A DNA stretch of 64,000 bases from Rhizobium sp. BK313. GTDB lineage: Bacteria > Pseudomonadota > Alphaproteobacteria > Rhizobiales > Rhizobiaceae. The notes beneath the pieces were generated by a model, which had not been told where the DNA came from, searched no databases, and saw only the letters and a program-made list of their open reading frames with translations. The DNA lies in contig NZ_JACHZQ010000002.1 of the NCBI RefSeq assembly GCF_014193655.1, forward strand, positions 434,001 to 498,000. Direction: 5' to 3'. Both the position numbers and the translations under genes were made by a program. Positions 19,106 through 27,322 of the stretch are shown here, in pieces. Every line of letters starts with the position of its first letter. The stretch's first letter is position 1.

Positions 19106-19678
19106 TTACGACCTTGCCAGAATGAGCGCTGCTTGGACGCCACCTTCCAATATGGCTGACGCCTTCGATGAGTCGGTGATAGCTCGGGCAATCTGGAGGG
19201 TGCCCACCATCAGTCCGAAGATCGCTGTCGCTCTCTCCCGGGGTGAGGATAAACGCGAAGCTGGAAGTTTCGATGCCAGAACATCCGTAAACTTGCCTAA
19301 CTCAACTTCATAAGCCTCGCGGGTCGTCTCTGGCTGTCTTCCGATTTCGGGCAACAGCGCAGCTGATGGGCAGCCGTTTTCGCGTCCGAGCATATGGTCA
19401 ACGTTGAGATAGTTGCGGATGATGCTCTCAAAACTCAGCTGGTCGTTCCGAGCCTGCTCTAGATTTTCCCGCTGATGCGTCAGCGCGCTCACCATGGCCT
19501 CTTTTACGAGTGCTTCTTTTGAATCGAAGTGAGCATAGAACGCGCCGTTTGTCAGCCCGGCGTCTGTCATGATCCCCGCGAGCCCCGACGCGGCCGCGCC
19601 ATCGTCGCGAAAACGCTTGGAAGCGACGTCGATGATCCGACGCCGTGTGTTTTCCTTATGACCTTTTTCAAATCGCAT
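19106..19678 (-). CDS. TetR-family transcriptional regulator
   Basis: A 190-residue regulator with the N-terminal TetR helix-turn-helix (residues 12-58: RRRIIDVASKRF, then GLAGIMTDAGLTNGAFYAHF) and an all-helical ligand-binding C-terminus. GGAAG precedes the ATG. It lies in the same direction as the DUF302 and amidase genes and 63 bases after the DUF302 stop, so the three may be one transcript. A likely target is the amidase promoter, where half-sites of CATAAT alternate at 21808-21832; that link is inferred. Confidence 0.88.
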   Translation of the reverse strand: MRFEKGHKENTRRRIIDVASKRFRDDGAAASGLAGIMTDAGLTNGAFYAHFDSKEALVKEAMVSALTHQRENLEQARNDQLSFESIIRNYLNVDHMLGRENGCPSAALLPEIGRQPETTREAYEVELGKFTDVLASKLPASRLSSPRERATAIFGLMVGTLQIARAITDSSKASAILEGGVQAALILARS

Positions 19679-19741
19679 CTGTTTCTTCCCGAAGTGCCTG
19701 TCTCATGCGATTTACGTCAATCAGCATACTGTCCTCATACT

Positions 19742-20227
19742 TTAGGACGCTGCTGTTTCAAGAGCAGCTAGCAAGTTCTGATCGAGCTTTTGCGAAACTT
19801 CGTCGACGCGCGGATCAGCGAACTGGCTAAAGGTGGAGAGTGGCCGATCATATTCAAATGCGACACCGTTAGTGTCTTCGCGCAGGAGAACCCGAACCGG
19901 TGCGTAAAGGCCGGCCGAGATGCGATGCCGGGTCATCTTCGATGCGGTCAGCGGATTACCAATGTCGTACTGGATCGACTGACGCTGAAGGCCAGCGACC
20001 TGAAGGAGCGCTCCATGATCCCTGAATCCGAAAATGGAGAGTGCAGGTAGAGCCTCCAATTCTTGAAGCGCGCGAGCCGATTCTCGGTAACGCAGGAGGG
20101 CGAAAATACCGTCATCTATCCTGGGGATAGTGGCTTCCAGCTTTGACCTGACGGCATTGAAATCTTTGCTGGAGCGGATCGTAACATGTTCGACGTTGAT
20201 CTTTTCGATGTCTACCGTAGTCGTCAT
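19742..20227 (-). CDS. DUF302-family protein
   Basis: A 161-residue cytosolic protein of the DUF302 family, seen from the central and C-terminal phrases YDIGNPLTASKM, GLYAPVRVLLRED and FEYDRPLSTFSQF. No signal peptide or membrane helix. The family has a small alpha/beta fold with unknown function and is often found near oxidoreductases or stress genes. It lies between the TetR and amidase genes in the same direction. Confidence 0.8.
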   Translation of the reverse strand: MTTTVDIEKINVEHVTIRSSKDFNAVRSKLEATIPRIDDGIFALLRYRESARALQELEALPALSIFGFRDHGALLQVAGLQRQSIQYDIGNPLTASKMTRHRISAGLYAPVRVLLREDTNGVAFEYDRPLSTFSQFADPRVDEVSQKLDQNLLAALETAAS

Positions 20228-20284
20228 TCTTCATACCCTTTCTCGTGATCGGTGGAGACGAGTCGCCGCAACCGAGGATGCGTT

Positions 20285-21730
20285 TCAAAGAGACGAGATA
20301 CCGAGCGCTTCCACCCGACGTGCCAGTGTCAGGAGGCGACGATCGCTACCAGTGGGGGCATCGATCTCAAGGCCGATCGGAAGATTGTTGCTCGCTTTGC
20401 CCATGGGAAGACTGATGCCAGGAAGGCCCGCTGCGCTGGCCGGAATGGTGTTTTTCGCCAGGGCTGCGAATGTCACTTCCTTCCCCGCAATCAAGAACTC
20501 ATTTTCTTTGCCAATCTCCGGCGCCGTGCAGGGGGTTGTTGGTAGAAGGAGCGCCTCAGCGCCGCTTGTTGCAAAAGCCTCAGTGAACAGTCGCTGGATT
20601 TGGGGCCGGTCAATCGTCAACGCTGCGTGATATGCGCCCGGGGTCAACCATTTGGATCCGGTCGGCAGCACGAGTTGTTGCCAAACTTCTCTCAAGCCCG
20701 GCTTCAAGTCTCTGTAGATTTCGTCAAACGAGGTTGGAATACTGTTATCCTGAAGAAAGCCGGCGATTGCTTCCATGGTTTCACGGAAGAAAAGATTCCA
20801 GGTCGTCATATTGGCGAGCGCCGAAAACTCATCGCCAAAATCGATTTCAAAAACTTCGGCTCCGCCATCGCGCAGTCTACGGATAACTTCGTAGAAACGG
20901 GCTTCTACATCGGTCTCAACAAGGTCAAGATACTGCTTCGGAGCATATGCGAATCTCACGCCCTTGAGATTGCCTTTCTCGGATGCTGTCGATGCGGGAG
21001 CTTTGGTTACGACCTGATCAATCAACTCGCAATCTTCGACTGTGCGGGCGAAGACGCCTGTCGTGTCAAGAACATGGGAAATTGGCGCAACGCCGTTCCG
21101 CGGCCAACGCCCGGTCGTTGGCTTGAACCCCACCACTCCACAGAGTGACGCCGGTACCCGGATCGAACCGATAGTGTCTCCTCCGAAAGCCGCGGGCACG
21201 ATTCCAGCGGCTACAGCCGCGGCAGAGCCGCTTGACGATCCACCGCTGACCCGCTCAAGGGCGCGGGGATTTTTCACCTGGCCATAGGGACCATTGTTCC
21301 CCGTCAAGCCGTAGGACATTTCAACGAGGTTATTCTTGCCGAACACGAGCGCGCCGGCCTCCTTGACAGCACTGACCACCCCCGCGTCATGTTCGGGAAC
21401 AAAATCTTTCAGATTGCTGACGCCGAGCGTCGTCCGTAGCCCACTTGTCAAGTAGCTGTCCTTTACGCCGAGCGGCACTCCAAGGAGAGAGCCGGATGCG
21501 CCAGCGCTGCGCGCTTTGTCAGCTTCTCGTGCCGCCGCAAGAACAGCCTGTTCATCGATCGTTATGAAAGACCTAATATCCGACTGCTCGCGTGCTCGCG
21601 CCAGAAGCGCTTCCGCGTAAATCTCGGCAGAAAGACTTCCGCCCTGTATGGCGCGTGCGGCCTCGACGACACTGAGGGCAGTCAACTTTTCCGACTTCTC
21701 CGTCGTCCTCAATCCTGGTTCCTGGTTCAT
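20285..21730 (-). CDS. Amidase signature-family hydrolase
   Basis: A 481-residue amidase signature enzyme that hydrolyses a carboxamide to acid and ammonia. The Ser-cisSer-Lys triad is visible: K90 in GVKDSYL, the serine-rich GGSSSGSA at 163-170, and the nucleophile S189 in DTIGSIRVPA, where the family usually has DTGGSIR. The ATG at 21730 (MNQEPG) has GAGGAAG upstream. The open frame reaches 21895, but the extra codons cross the AT-rich operator region and are not protein-like. The natural substrate cannot be told. It is probably controlled by the nearby TetR. Confidence 0.86.
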   Translation of the reverse strand: MNQEPGLRTTEKSEKLTALSVVEAARAIQGGSLSAEIYAEALLARAREQSDIRSFITIDEQAVLAAAREADKARSAGASGSLLGVPLGVKDSYLTSGLRTTLGVSNLKDFVPEHDAGVVSAVKEAGALVFGKNNLVEMSYGLTGNNGPYGQVKNPRALERVSGGSSSGSAAAVAAGIVPAAFGGDTIGSIRVPASLCGVVGFKPTTGRWPRNGVAPISHVLDTTGVFARTVEDCELIDQVVTKAPASTASEKGNLKGVRFAYAPKQYLDLVETDVEARFYEVIRRLRDGGAEVFEIDFGDEFSALANMTTWNLFFRETMEAIAGFLQDNSIPTSFDEIYRDLKPGLREVWQQLVLPTGSKWLTPGAYHAALTIDRPQIQRLFTEAFATSGAEALLLPTTPCTAPEIGKENEFLIAGKEVTFAALAKNTIPASAAGLPGISLPMGKASNNLPIGLEIDAPTGSDRRLLTLARRVEALGISSL

Positions 21731-21806
21731 GTGCTTCCTCGTTAGACCTGCTTCTGCTTGAAATCGATCAAAGCGCGGACCGAATGCTCCGATCTTTAAA
21801 TTACGA

Positions 21807-21832
21807 TCATAATATAAAATTATGACCATAAT
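21807..21832. promoter_or_regulatory. Candidate operator with three alternating CATAAT half-sites
   Basis: CATAAT (21808-21813), its complement ATTATG (21819-21824) and CATAAT again (21827-21832) form two overlapping dyads: TCATAAT-N5-ATTATGA and ATTATG-N2-CATAAT. They lie 77-102 bases upstream of the amidase start on the minus strand, in strongly AT-rich DNA. This is the pattern of a dimeric repressor site, with the TetR protein at 19106 the obvious candidate. Confidence 0.48.
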
Positions 21833-21990
21833 GCAATAGGTATTTTCTTCTGGTGATGCCGCCCTTGCGATTGCCGGATTGAAGTTCGATTCCATCGTGT
21901 GTGGAGCGGCGTATCAGTCGCCGTCAGCCCGTGGGTTGGGTAACTCGTCCTGGCTTTTTAGCCTCATGGGCGTATCGAAATATTCATTAA

Positions 21991-22009
21991 AATATAACGC
22001 CGTTGTATA
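21991..22009. promoter_or_regulatory. Dyad upstream of the metal/oxyanion importer operon
   Basis: AATATAACG (21991-21999) and CGTTGTATA (22001-22009) flank one C and match as inverted repeats at 7 of 9 positions. The arms resemble half-sites of ModE molybdate boxes (CGTTATATA / TATATAACG) but in the opposite order. It lies 45-63 bases before the binding-protein start. Operator function is inferred. Confidence 0.3.
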
Positions 22010-22053
22010 CGGCTGAATATCATGCTAGCGCTCGGCCTCTTCCAGGAGGACGC

Positions 22054-23118
22054 ATGCCCATGATCAAACGTCTCGCTTCCGTTGCGAAAATCACTATTAC
22101 AATCAGTAGTTTATTGCTCTCCACACCTGTTTTTGCCGACCATGTCGTGACCGACCAGATCGGTCGCCAGGTGCATATCCCGGATGCCGTCAACCGCGTT
22201 GTCATCCTGCAGCACCAGACGCTCAACATCGCGGTCCAGCTCGATGCGATGAATAAGGTCGTCGGCGTTCTCGACGAGTGGAAGCAGCAGCTCGGCGCCA
22301 ACTATGTGCGTCTGGCGCCGCAGCTTGCGAACCTGCCAATGCCGGGCGGTCTGACCAAGGTGAACATCGAGGAGCTTTTGAAGCTAAAGCCGGATGTGGT
22401 CTTCGTCACCAATTATGCGCCCGCCGACATGATCAAGCAGATCGAGGATGGCGGTCTTGCCGTCGTCGCCATATCGCTTCTCGATGTGCCGCCGGACGAG
22501 GCAGCGAAACTCAATCCCTCGGTCAAGGACGAGCCGGCGGCGATCGACGCCGGTTTTGCAACCGGCGTGCGACTGATCGCCGACGTCCTCGGCAACAAGG
22601 ACAAGGGCGAGGAGATGATCGCGGTGACGAAGAAGACCCGCAAGCTTGTCGCCGACCGCCTTGCGGATATCCCTAAGGACAAGAGGGTGCCGGTTTACAT
22701 GGCCAATCCCGACCTCACCACCTACGGCCGCGGCAAATATACCGGCCTGATGATGGAGCGCGCCGGCGCCCGCAATGTCGCGAGCTCAATTGTCGGCTTT
22801 AAGCAGGTGACCATGGAAGACGTGCTGAATTGGAACCCGGCCGTGATCTTCGTGCAGGAACGTTATCCGGCCGTCGTCGACGAAATCAAGAAGACTGCGG
22901 CTTGGCAGACCATAGATGCCGTCAAGAACAACAGGGTCTATCTGATGCCGGAATATGCCAAGGCCTGGGGCTATCCGATGCCGGAAGCCATGGCGCTCGG
23001 TGAACTGTGGATGGCAAAACAGCTCTATCCCGAGCGGTTCCAGGACATCGACATGCAGAAGGAAGCGGACGCCTATTACAAAGAATTTTATCATACCGAC
23101 TACCGCGCCGCGCAATGA
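22054..23118 (+). CDS. FecB/MolA-like periplasmic ABC substrate-binding protein
   Basis: A 354-residue class III (BtuF/FhuD-fold) binding protein, the family that delivers siderophores, cobalamin, or molybdate/tungstate (MolA). The signal peptide (to about residue 30) ends VFADHVVTDQIGRQV; later strands include LKLKPDVVFVTNY and NWNPAVIFVQERYP. The start at 22054 follows AGGAGG by 4 bases; ATG 22060 is a near alternative. The end overlaps the permease start (ATGA). The fourth gene of the operon is ModA-like, so molybdate or tungstate is at least as likely a cargo as an iron chelate. No TonB receptor lies nearby. Confidence 0.8.
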   Translation: MPMIKRLASVAKITITISSLLLSTPVFADHVVTDQIGRQVHIPDAVNRVVILQHQTLNIAVQLDAMNKVVGVLDEWKQQLGANYVRLAPQLANLPMPGGLTKVNIEELLKLKPDVVFVTNYAPADMIKQIEDGGLAVVAISLLDVPPDEAAKLNPSVKDEPAAIDAGFATGVRLIADVLGNKDKGEEMIAVTKKTRKLVADRLADIPKDKRVPVYMANPDLTTYGRGKYTGLMMERAGARNVASSIVGFKQVTMEDVLNWNPAVIFVQERYPAVVDEIKKTAAWQTIDAVKNNRVYLMPEYAKAWGYPMPEAMALGELWMAKQLYPERFQDIDMQKEADAYYKEFYHTDYRAAQ

Positions 23119-24149
23119 GGAATGACCCTTCCCCGCGACGTTCGCCTCAGATGATCATCGTCATCCTGGCGATCGTTCTCGTTCTCGTCACGATCAGCTC
23201 CTTCGGAATCGGCCGCTACGACATTGCGTTCGCGCGGGTGGTGCAGATTCTCTGGAGCCCGATCTCTCCGCCCCACGTGCCGGTAACGCCGACGGAGGCG
23301 AATGTCGTCTTCACGGTGCGCATGCCGCGCATCCTGCTCGCACTGCTCTCCGGCGCAGGCCTCGCGCTCTCCGGCGCGACGTTGCAGGGCGTGTTCCGCA
23401 ATCCGCTGGTCGGGCCGCAGGTGATGGGCGTTTCATCCGGAGCGGCCTTCGGCGGCACACTCGCGATTCTCCTGAGTTTTTCGCGCTACGGCCTGCTGGC
23501 TTCCGCCTTTGTCTTTGGCCTTTCCGCACTCATTCTCGTCTATGCGCTGAACGGCATCGTTGCCCGGCGCAACATCTTGGCGCTGGTGCTGGCCGGCGTG
23601 GTCGTCACCGGTTTCTTCAGCGCGCTCGTCAGCCTTGCGCAATATCTTGCCGACACCGAAGACAAGCTGCCGGCCATGGTCTTCTGGCTGCTCGGCAGTT
23701 TTGCCACCGCTAACTGGGAAAAGTTGTTTCTGATCGCCGGGCCGGTGCTGATCGGCAGCATTCTGCTGCTGGGGCTACGATGGCGCATCAATCTTCTGTC
23801 GATCGGCGACCAGGATGCCCGCGCACTTGGCGTCAATGTCGAGCCGCTGCGCTGGCTGATCCTCGTGCTTGTCTCCTGCATCGTCGCAGCGCAGGTGGCT
23901 GTCAGCGGGATCATCGGTTGGGTCGGCCTCGTCGTGCCGCATACGGCTCGCATGATGGTCGGACCTGATCACCGATTGATGATGCCGGCCTCGCTGATCA
24001 TCGGTGCGCTTTATCTGCTGATTATCGATACCGTCGCCCGCACTGCCACCAGCACTGAAATTCCGCTCGGGATCCTCACCGCACTGATCGGCACGCCGGT
24101 CTTCGCGATGGTGCTGAAACAAACCCAGGGAGGCGTGCGTGGATTGTGA
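23115..24149 (+). CDS. FecCD/BtuC-family ABC transporter permease
   Basis: A 344-residue permease with about ten helices of the BtuC/FecCD family. Typical motifs are RMPRILLALLSGAGLALSGA, LVGPQVMGVSSGAAFG and VGLVVPHTARMMVGPDHR. The start ATG at 23115 overlaps the previous stop by four bases; the open frame from 23007 lies within the binding-protein gene. It forms the channel with the ATPase 24139-24927, whose start it overlaps by 11 bases. Cargo as argued for the binding protein: molybdate/tungstate or an iron complex. Confidence 0.87.
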   Translation: MRNDPSPRRSPQMIIVILAIVLVLVTISSFGIGRYDIAFARVVQILWSPISPPHVPVTPTEANVVFTVRMPRILLALLSGAGLALSGATLQGVFRNPLVGPQVMGVSSGAAFGGTLAILLSFSRYGLLASAFVFGLSALILVYALNGIVARRNILALVLAGVVVTGFFSALVSLAQYLADTEDKLPAMVFWLLGSFATANWEKLFLIAGPVLIGSILLLGLRWRINLLSIGDQDARALGVNVEPLRWLILVLVSCIVAAQVAVSGIIGWVGLVVPHTARMMVGPDHRLMMPASLIIGALYLLIIDTVARTATSTEIPLGILTALIGTPVFAMVLKQTQGGVRGL

Positions 24150-24927
24150 TCCGGTTATGCTGCGCATTACGGCCGCCAGTCAGTCCTATGACGGCGAGCG
24201 CTTTCAGTTTCGCGATCTCGACTTCGACCTGAGGGCAGGGGAGATCACTGCCATCCTCGGTCCGAACGGCCGTGGCAAGTCCACCTTGCTGCACGTGCTG
24301 GCAGGCTTGTTAAAGCCGACATCAGGCACTCTGGACCTGAACCCACGCACCGGCTTCGTGCCGCAGGAATTTTCCGGCTCCTTTCCCTATTCGGTGCTGG
24401 ACGTAGTCCTGATGGGCCGCGCCCGGCATATCGCGCTCTTCCGCACACCCCGAAAGAGCGATATCGAAAAGGCGATGGCGGCGCTCGAGGCCACCGGTAT
24501 GGCCGAATACGCAACGCGCAACATCAACGCTCTTTCCGGCGGCGAACGCCAGCTCGTGCTGATTGCCCGGGCGCTGGCTGGCGAGAACGCGGTCCTGCTG
24601 CTCGACGAGCCCGCCTCGGCGCTGGACCTTAGAAACCAGGACGTGGTGCTCTCCCTGCTCAGCGAACTGGCCGATCGCGAGAAGCTTGCGATCGCCTTCA
24701 CGACCCACCAGCCGAACCATGCGATGGCAGTGGCGGACAAGGTGCTGCTGATGCTTGACCATGCAAAAACTGCCTTCGGTACGAACGATGCCGTGATGAC
24801 CGAAGCCAATCTCGAAGCGCTTTACGGCATTCCCGTGCGTGCTGCCCGGCTTGGCGGCAGCGCGCGCGAGGAGGCGGCCTTCGTGCCGCTTTTCCGGCAA
24901 AGGGATCGAAAAGGAAATCGACCATGA
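24139..24927 (+). CDS. FecE/MolC-like ABC transporter ATPase
   Basis: A 262-residue single-domain ATPase. It has Walker A GPNGRGKST (R where A/C is common), signature LSGGERQLVLIARAL, Walker B LLLDEPASALD and the switch histidine in FTTHQPNH. The GTG start at 24139 has AGGGAGG five bases upstream and overlaps the permease end; ATG 24157 is a less likely alternative. The 3' end overlaps the ModA-like gene by four bases. The protein is of the siderophore/cobalamin/molybdate class II importer type. Confidence 0.87.
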   Translation: MDCDPVMLRITAASQSYDGERFQFRDLDFDLRAGEITAILGPNGRGKSTLLHVLAGLLKPTSGTLDLNPRTGFVPQEFSGSFPYSVLDVVLMGRARHIALFRTPRKSDIEKAMAALEATGMAEYATRNINALSGGERQLVLIARALAGENAVLLLDEPASALDLRNQDVVLSLLSELADREKLAIAFTTHQPNHAMAVADKVLLMLDHAKTAFGTNDAVMTEANLEALYGIPVRAARLGGSAREEAAFVPLFRQRDRKGNRP

Positions 24928-25655
24928 CCGAACCCGTCAAAATCCTGTCTGCGGGCAGCATGCGGCATGCCTTTCCGGCGATCATCGCGGCTTTTGGACA
25001 AGCGACCGGCATTGTGGTTTCGCTGTCGCTTGGCCCTGCCGGTCTTCTGCGCGAGCGGATCGAAGCGGGCGAGACATTCGATCTCTTTGCTTCGGCCAAC
25101 ATGACGCATCCACAGCGTCTCGCCTCCTTGGGTATCACGGAAGAGGCTGTTTGTTTTGCCCGCAACCGGCTCTGCGTCCTCGCCCGTGCCGATCTCGGCC
25201 TGACGAGAGAGAACTTTCTCGCTGTTCTGTCCGATGCGTCTGTGAAGATCGGCACATCGACGCCCGGAGACGATCCTTCCGGTGACTATGCCTTCGAGGT
25301 GTTTGAACGCATCGAGACAAGACATCCGGGCAGTGGCGAGGCGATGAAATCCCGAGCACGCCAACTGGTTGGTGGCCGCGACTCGCCGCCGACACCGCCG
25401 GGCAAAGGCGGCGGCTATCTGATCACCGATGGCGAGGCCGATCTGATGATGAGCTACTATTCGAACGCCCGCCTCCTGCAGGCCGATCCGGCTTTCAGCG
25501 TCGTCGAGATCCCCCCGGAATTTTCGCCGAAGGTCGAATATGGCTTCGGGCTGCGCAAGGGTGCTTCAAGCGACGCCTGGCGGTTAGGGGATTTCCTGGT
25601 GTCGGATAGGGGTCAGGATATATTGAAGAGCACCGGCTTTGGCACGATCCGCTAA
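24924..25655 (+). CDS. ModA-like substrate-binding protein lacking a signal peptide
   Basis: A 243-residue type II solute-binding protein resembling ModA (molybdate/tungstate). Matching phrases are ILSAGSMRHAFPAIIAAF at the start, AGLLRERIEAGETFDLFASAN, and GEADLMMSYYSNARLL. It begins MTEPVKILSAGSM with no signal peptide: residue 6 already begins the first beta-strand, and no upstream start is possible without running into the ATPase gene. It is translationally coupled to the ATPase (ATGA). A cytosolic oxyanion sensor, a molybdate buffer, or a delivery protein for molybdenum-cofactor synthesis are possible roles; all are inference. Confidence 0.75.
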   Translation: MTEPVKILSAGSMRHAFPAIIAAFGQATGIVVSLSLGPAGLLRERIEAGETFDLFASANMTHPQRLASLGITEEAVCFARNRLCVLARADLGLTRENFLAVLSDASVKIGTSTPGDDPSGDYAFEVFERIETRHPGSGEAMKSRARQLVGGRDSPPTPPGKGGGYLITDGEADLMMSYYSNARLLQADPAFSVVEIPPEFSPKVEYGFGLRKGASSDAWRLGDFLVSDRGQDILKSTGFGTIR

Positions 25656-25728
25656 ATCTTTGCATATGCGCTCGTCTTGAGGCGAGATATCCGATGAACG
25701 CGGTCTTAAAAAGCGCTCTAGGAAAATA

Positions 25729-26043
25729 CTAAAGGGCCGGTACCCTGAAATACAGGTAGGCCGCGAGGCTGGCTACGGAAAGCGCCACAACAGCAATGGG
25801 ATGGAAAACGCCCCTGATTACCGCTGCGAGCGCCAGTCCAAGCAGGACGATCGTTCCGCCCAGCCAGGGCCCCTTGTCGCCGACCGACAGCGCGAAAGCG
25901 GAAAGGCTGACGGTGGCGGCGACCATTGTTACTGGCATCTGCTTTTGAAGCAGCTCGGCCCGGTTTGTGAACGTCAGCAGAAACCTGTTCCAGCTCAGTC
26001 CAAGGGAAAAGCTCAAAAGCAAAGAGGGGAGAACATACAACAT
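25729..26043 (-). CDS. Small hydrophobic membrane protein of unknown function
   Basis: A 104-residue protein with three likely membrane helices (about residues 3-17, 37-56 and 60-99 in two spans) and few charged residues, consistent with an inner-membrane protein. I do not recognise the family. It stands alone on the minus strand after the convergent importer operon. There is no clear ribosome site before the ATG, which lowers certainty, but the hydrophobic pattern and codon use are those of a real gene. Confidence 0.5.
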   Translation of the reverse strand: MLYVLPSLLLSFSLGLSWNRFLLTFTNRAELLQKQMPVTMVAATVSLSAFALSVGDKGPWLGGTIVLLGLALAAVIRGVFHPIAVVALSVASLAAYLYFRVPAL

Positions 26044-26374
26044 CGACTATCATCTCTTCAGGCATCCGGGATGACAGACGCAATCCATATGCCAACATCG
26101 GAAGCGGCAATGTGTGAGGGCAAGCCGACGTGAAGGAATTAAACAATGCCGGTTTGACGGGCGGATTGCTGTTTTGTTCGGCAATTCGCTCGATGATCTC
26201 GAACGCGAATGCAGCCTTGCAGATGCAGAGGATAGAAGTGGGGGACAGCGTTGCGATCAATGATCTCAAGCAGATCGCCCGATACCAGGCCCGATACCAG
26301 GAAAGGCTGGGCCACCTTGGATCTTTGCTGGCCGGCGGATCGCGGTGGTCCGCCGGGAGAGTATTTGGAGACGG
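26044..26374. other. 331-base gap without a recognisable gene
   Basis: Several short open frames cross this stretch on both strands, but none resembles a known protein or has a good ribosome site. A direct repeat of GATACCAGGCCC / GATACCAGGAAA begins at 26280 and 26291. I see no terminator or promoter that I would defend. Confidence 0.4.
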
Positions 26375-26695
26375 CTACTCGGCCACCTCCAACCGCCCGC
26401 GCATATTTGGATGGAAGCGGCAGTAATACTCGATCGCACCCGCCTTGGTTACCACGGTCGAGGCCGACTGATGCGGGGGAATGACGACATCGAATTTCCC
26501 GTCGGCAGTAGCCGTATGCGCCATGACGTCCTTGTTGACCCATTTGATCGTGTCGCCGACCCTCGCGTTGACCGCCGCCGGCTTGAATACGAGCTTTTCA
26601 ATCGTGACCTCAATCGTCGCGGCCTCGGCGGGAAGGACAGATAGCAACAGCCCCAGGCCGGCCACTCCCAGCCGGCCGCCACATGCAATTCGCAT
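26375..26695 (-). CDS. Secreted cupredoxin (plastocyanin/amicyanin-like)
   Basis: A 106-residue single-domain blue-copper protein, exported by a Sec signal (cleavage after AEA, residue 26). The type 1 copper ligands are all present: H60 in MAHTAT, C92, H95 and M98 in YYCRFHPNM. It would shuttle electrons or bind copper in the periplasm. AGGGAA lies upstream of the ATG. It follows the DUF4142 gene by 12 bases in the same direction, so the two are an operon. This cupredoxin type is often found in stress-responsive or heavy-metal gene sets. Confidence 0.86.
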   Translation of the reverse strand: MRIACGGRLGVAGLGLLLSVLPAEAATIEVTIEKLVFKPAAVNARVGDTIKWVNKDVMAHTATADGKFDVVIPPHQSASTVVTKAGAIEYYCRFHPNMRGRLEVAE

Positions 26696-26707
26696 AGTTT
26701 GGCTTCC

Positions 26708-27229
26708 CTATTTCAGCATCGCCGCGACATGCTCGGCATGTTGTTCATGGCCTTGGAAAACCTTCAGGCCGGTCTCCAAGAGATCCTTGAGTTCGGCATT
26801 CTGAGCCGACGGGATCAACACGGTCTCAAGTGCGCCATTGACCTGCTTGTGATAGGCGACCTCATTTTCGATATAGGCCTTGTCGAATTTAGCCCCTTTC
26901 AGTTTTGCCAGCTTATCGCGCTCAGCAGCCGCAGCCTTCGTGAGCTCGCGACTTGTGTTGTTGTCTTCAGGCGTGACCTTTAGCTTCTTCACGAGAGCGA
27001 GCGCCTGCTGATTGACGGCTTCATGATCACGCAGCATGTCCTTTGCGAAGTCGACGACCTCCTTATTCTTCGAGATTTTGACGGCCTGCTTGGCGGCCTC
27101 GATATCGATCACACCGGCCGTATAGGCGATATGGGCGATCTGCGGATCGGTCGGGGCCGCGCCTGCCGCGTAAGCGGTGGGGCTGAGAAGGCAGATTGCG
27201 GCAACGGCCGCGCTCAATCGAACGAACAT
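26708..27229 (-). CDS. DUF4142-family periplasmic protein
   Basis: A 173-residue exported protein. The signal peptide ends near YAAG (residues 1-23), and the mature part is a helical bundle of the DUF4142 (ferritin-like) type: FAKDMLRDHEAVNQQALALV and YHKQVNGALETVLIPSAQN. Family members are common in rhizobia and other stress-tolerant bacteria; their biochemical role is not known to me. It lies upstream of the cupredoxin gene and downstream of an ECF sigma factor gene, all on the minus strand. That suggests sigma-controlled expression, though no promoter could be defined. Confidence 0.82.
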   Translation of the reverse strand: MFVRLSAAVAAICLLSPTAYAAGAAPTDPQIAHIAYTAGVIDIEAAKQAVKISKNKEVVDFAKDMLRDHEAVNQQALALVKKLKVTPEDNNTSRELTKAAAAERDKLAKLKGAKFDKAYIENEVAYHKQVNGALETVLIPSAQNAELKDLLETGLKVFQGHEQHAEHVAAMLK

Positions 27230-27322
27230 TTCAGAACTCCTCTTTCCGACGACGAAATATGCGCCGGGTGTGTGTTGGTGACGCTCTTTTGATGCCGCCC
27301 AACGCCAAACGTTCCGGAAAAG

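Noticed and set aside
21731..21895. N-terminal extension of the amidase
   Set aside because: Crosses the operator-like AT-rich region; homology starts at 21730 with a good ribosome site.
27301..27320. GGAAC (minus strand) as an ECF -35 element for the DUF4142 gene
   Set aside because: No matching -10 such as CGTT or GTC at a suitable distance; not reported as a promoter.
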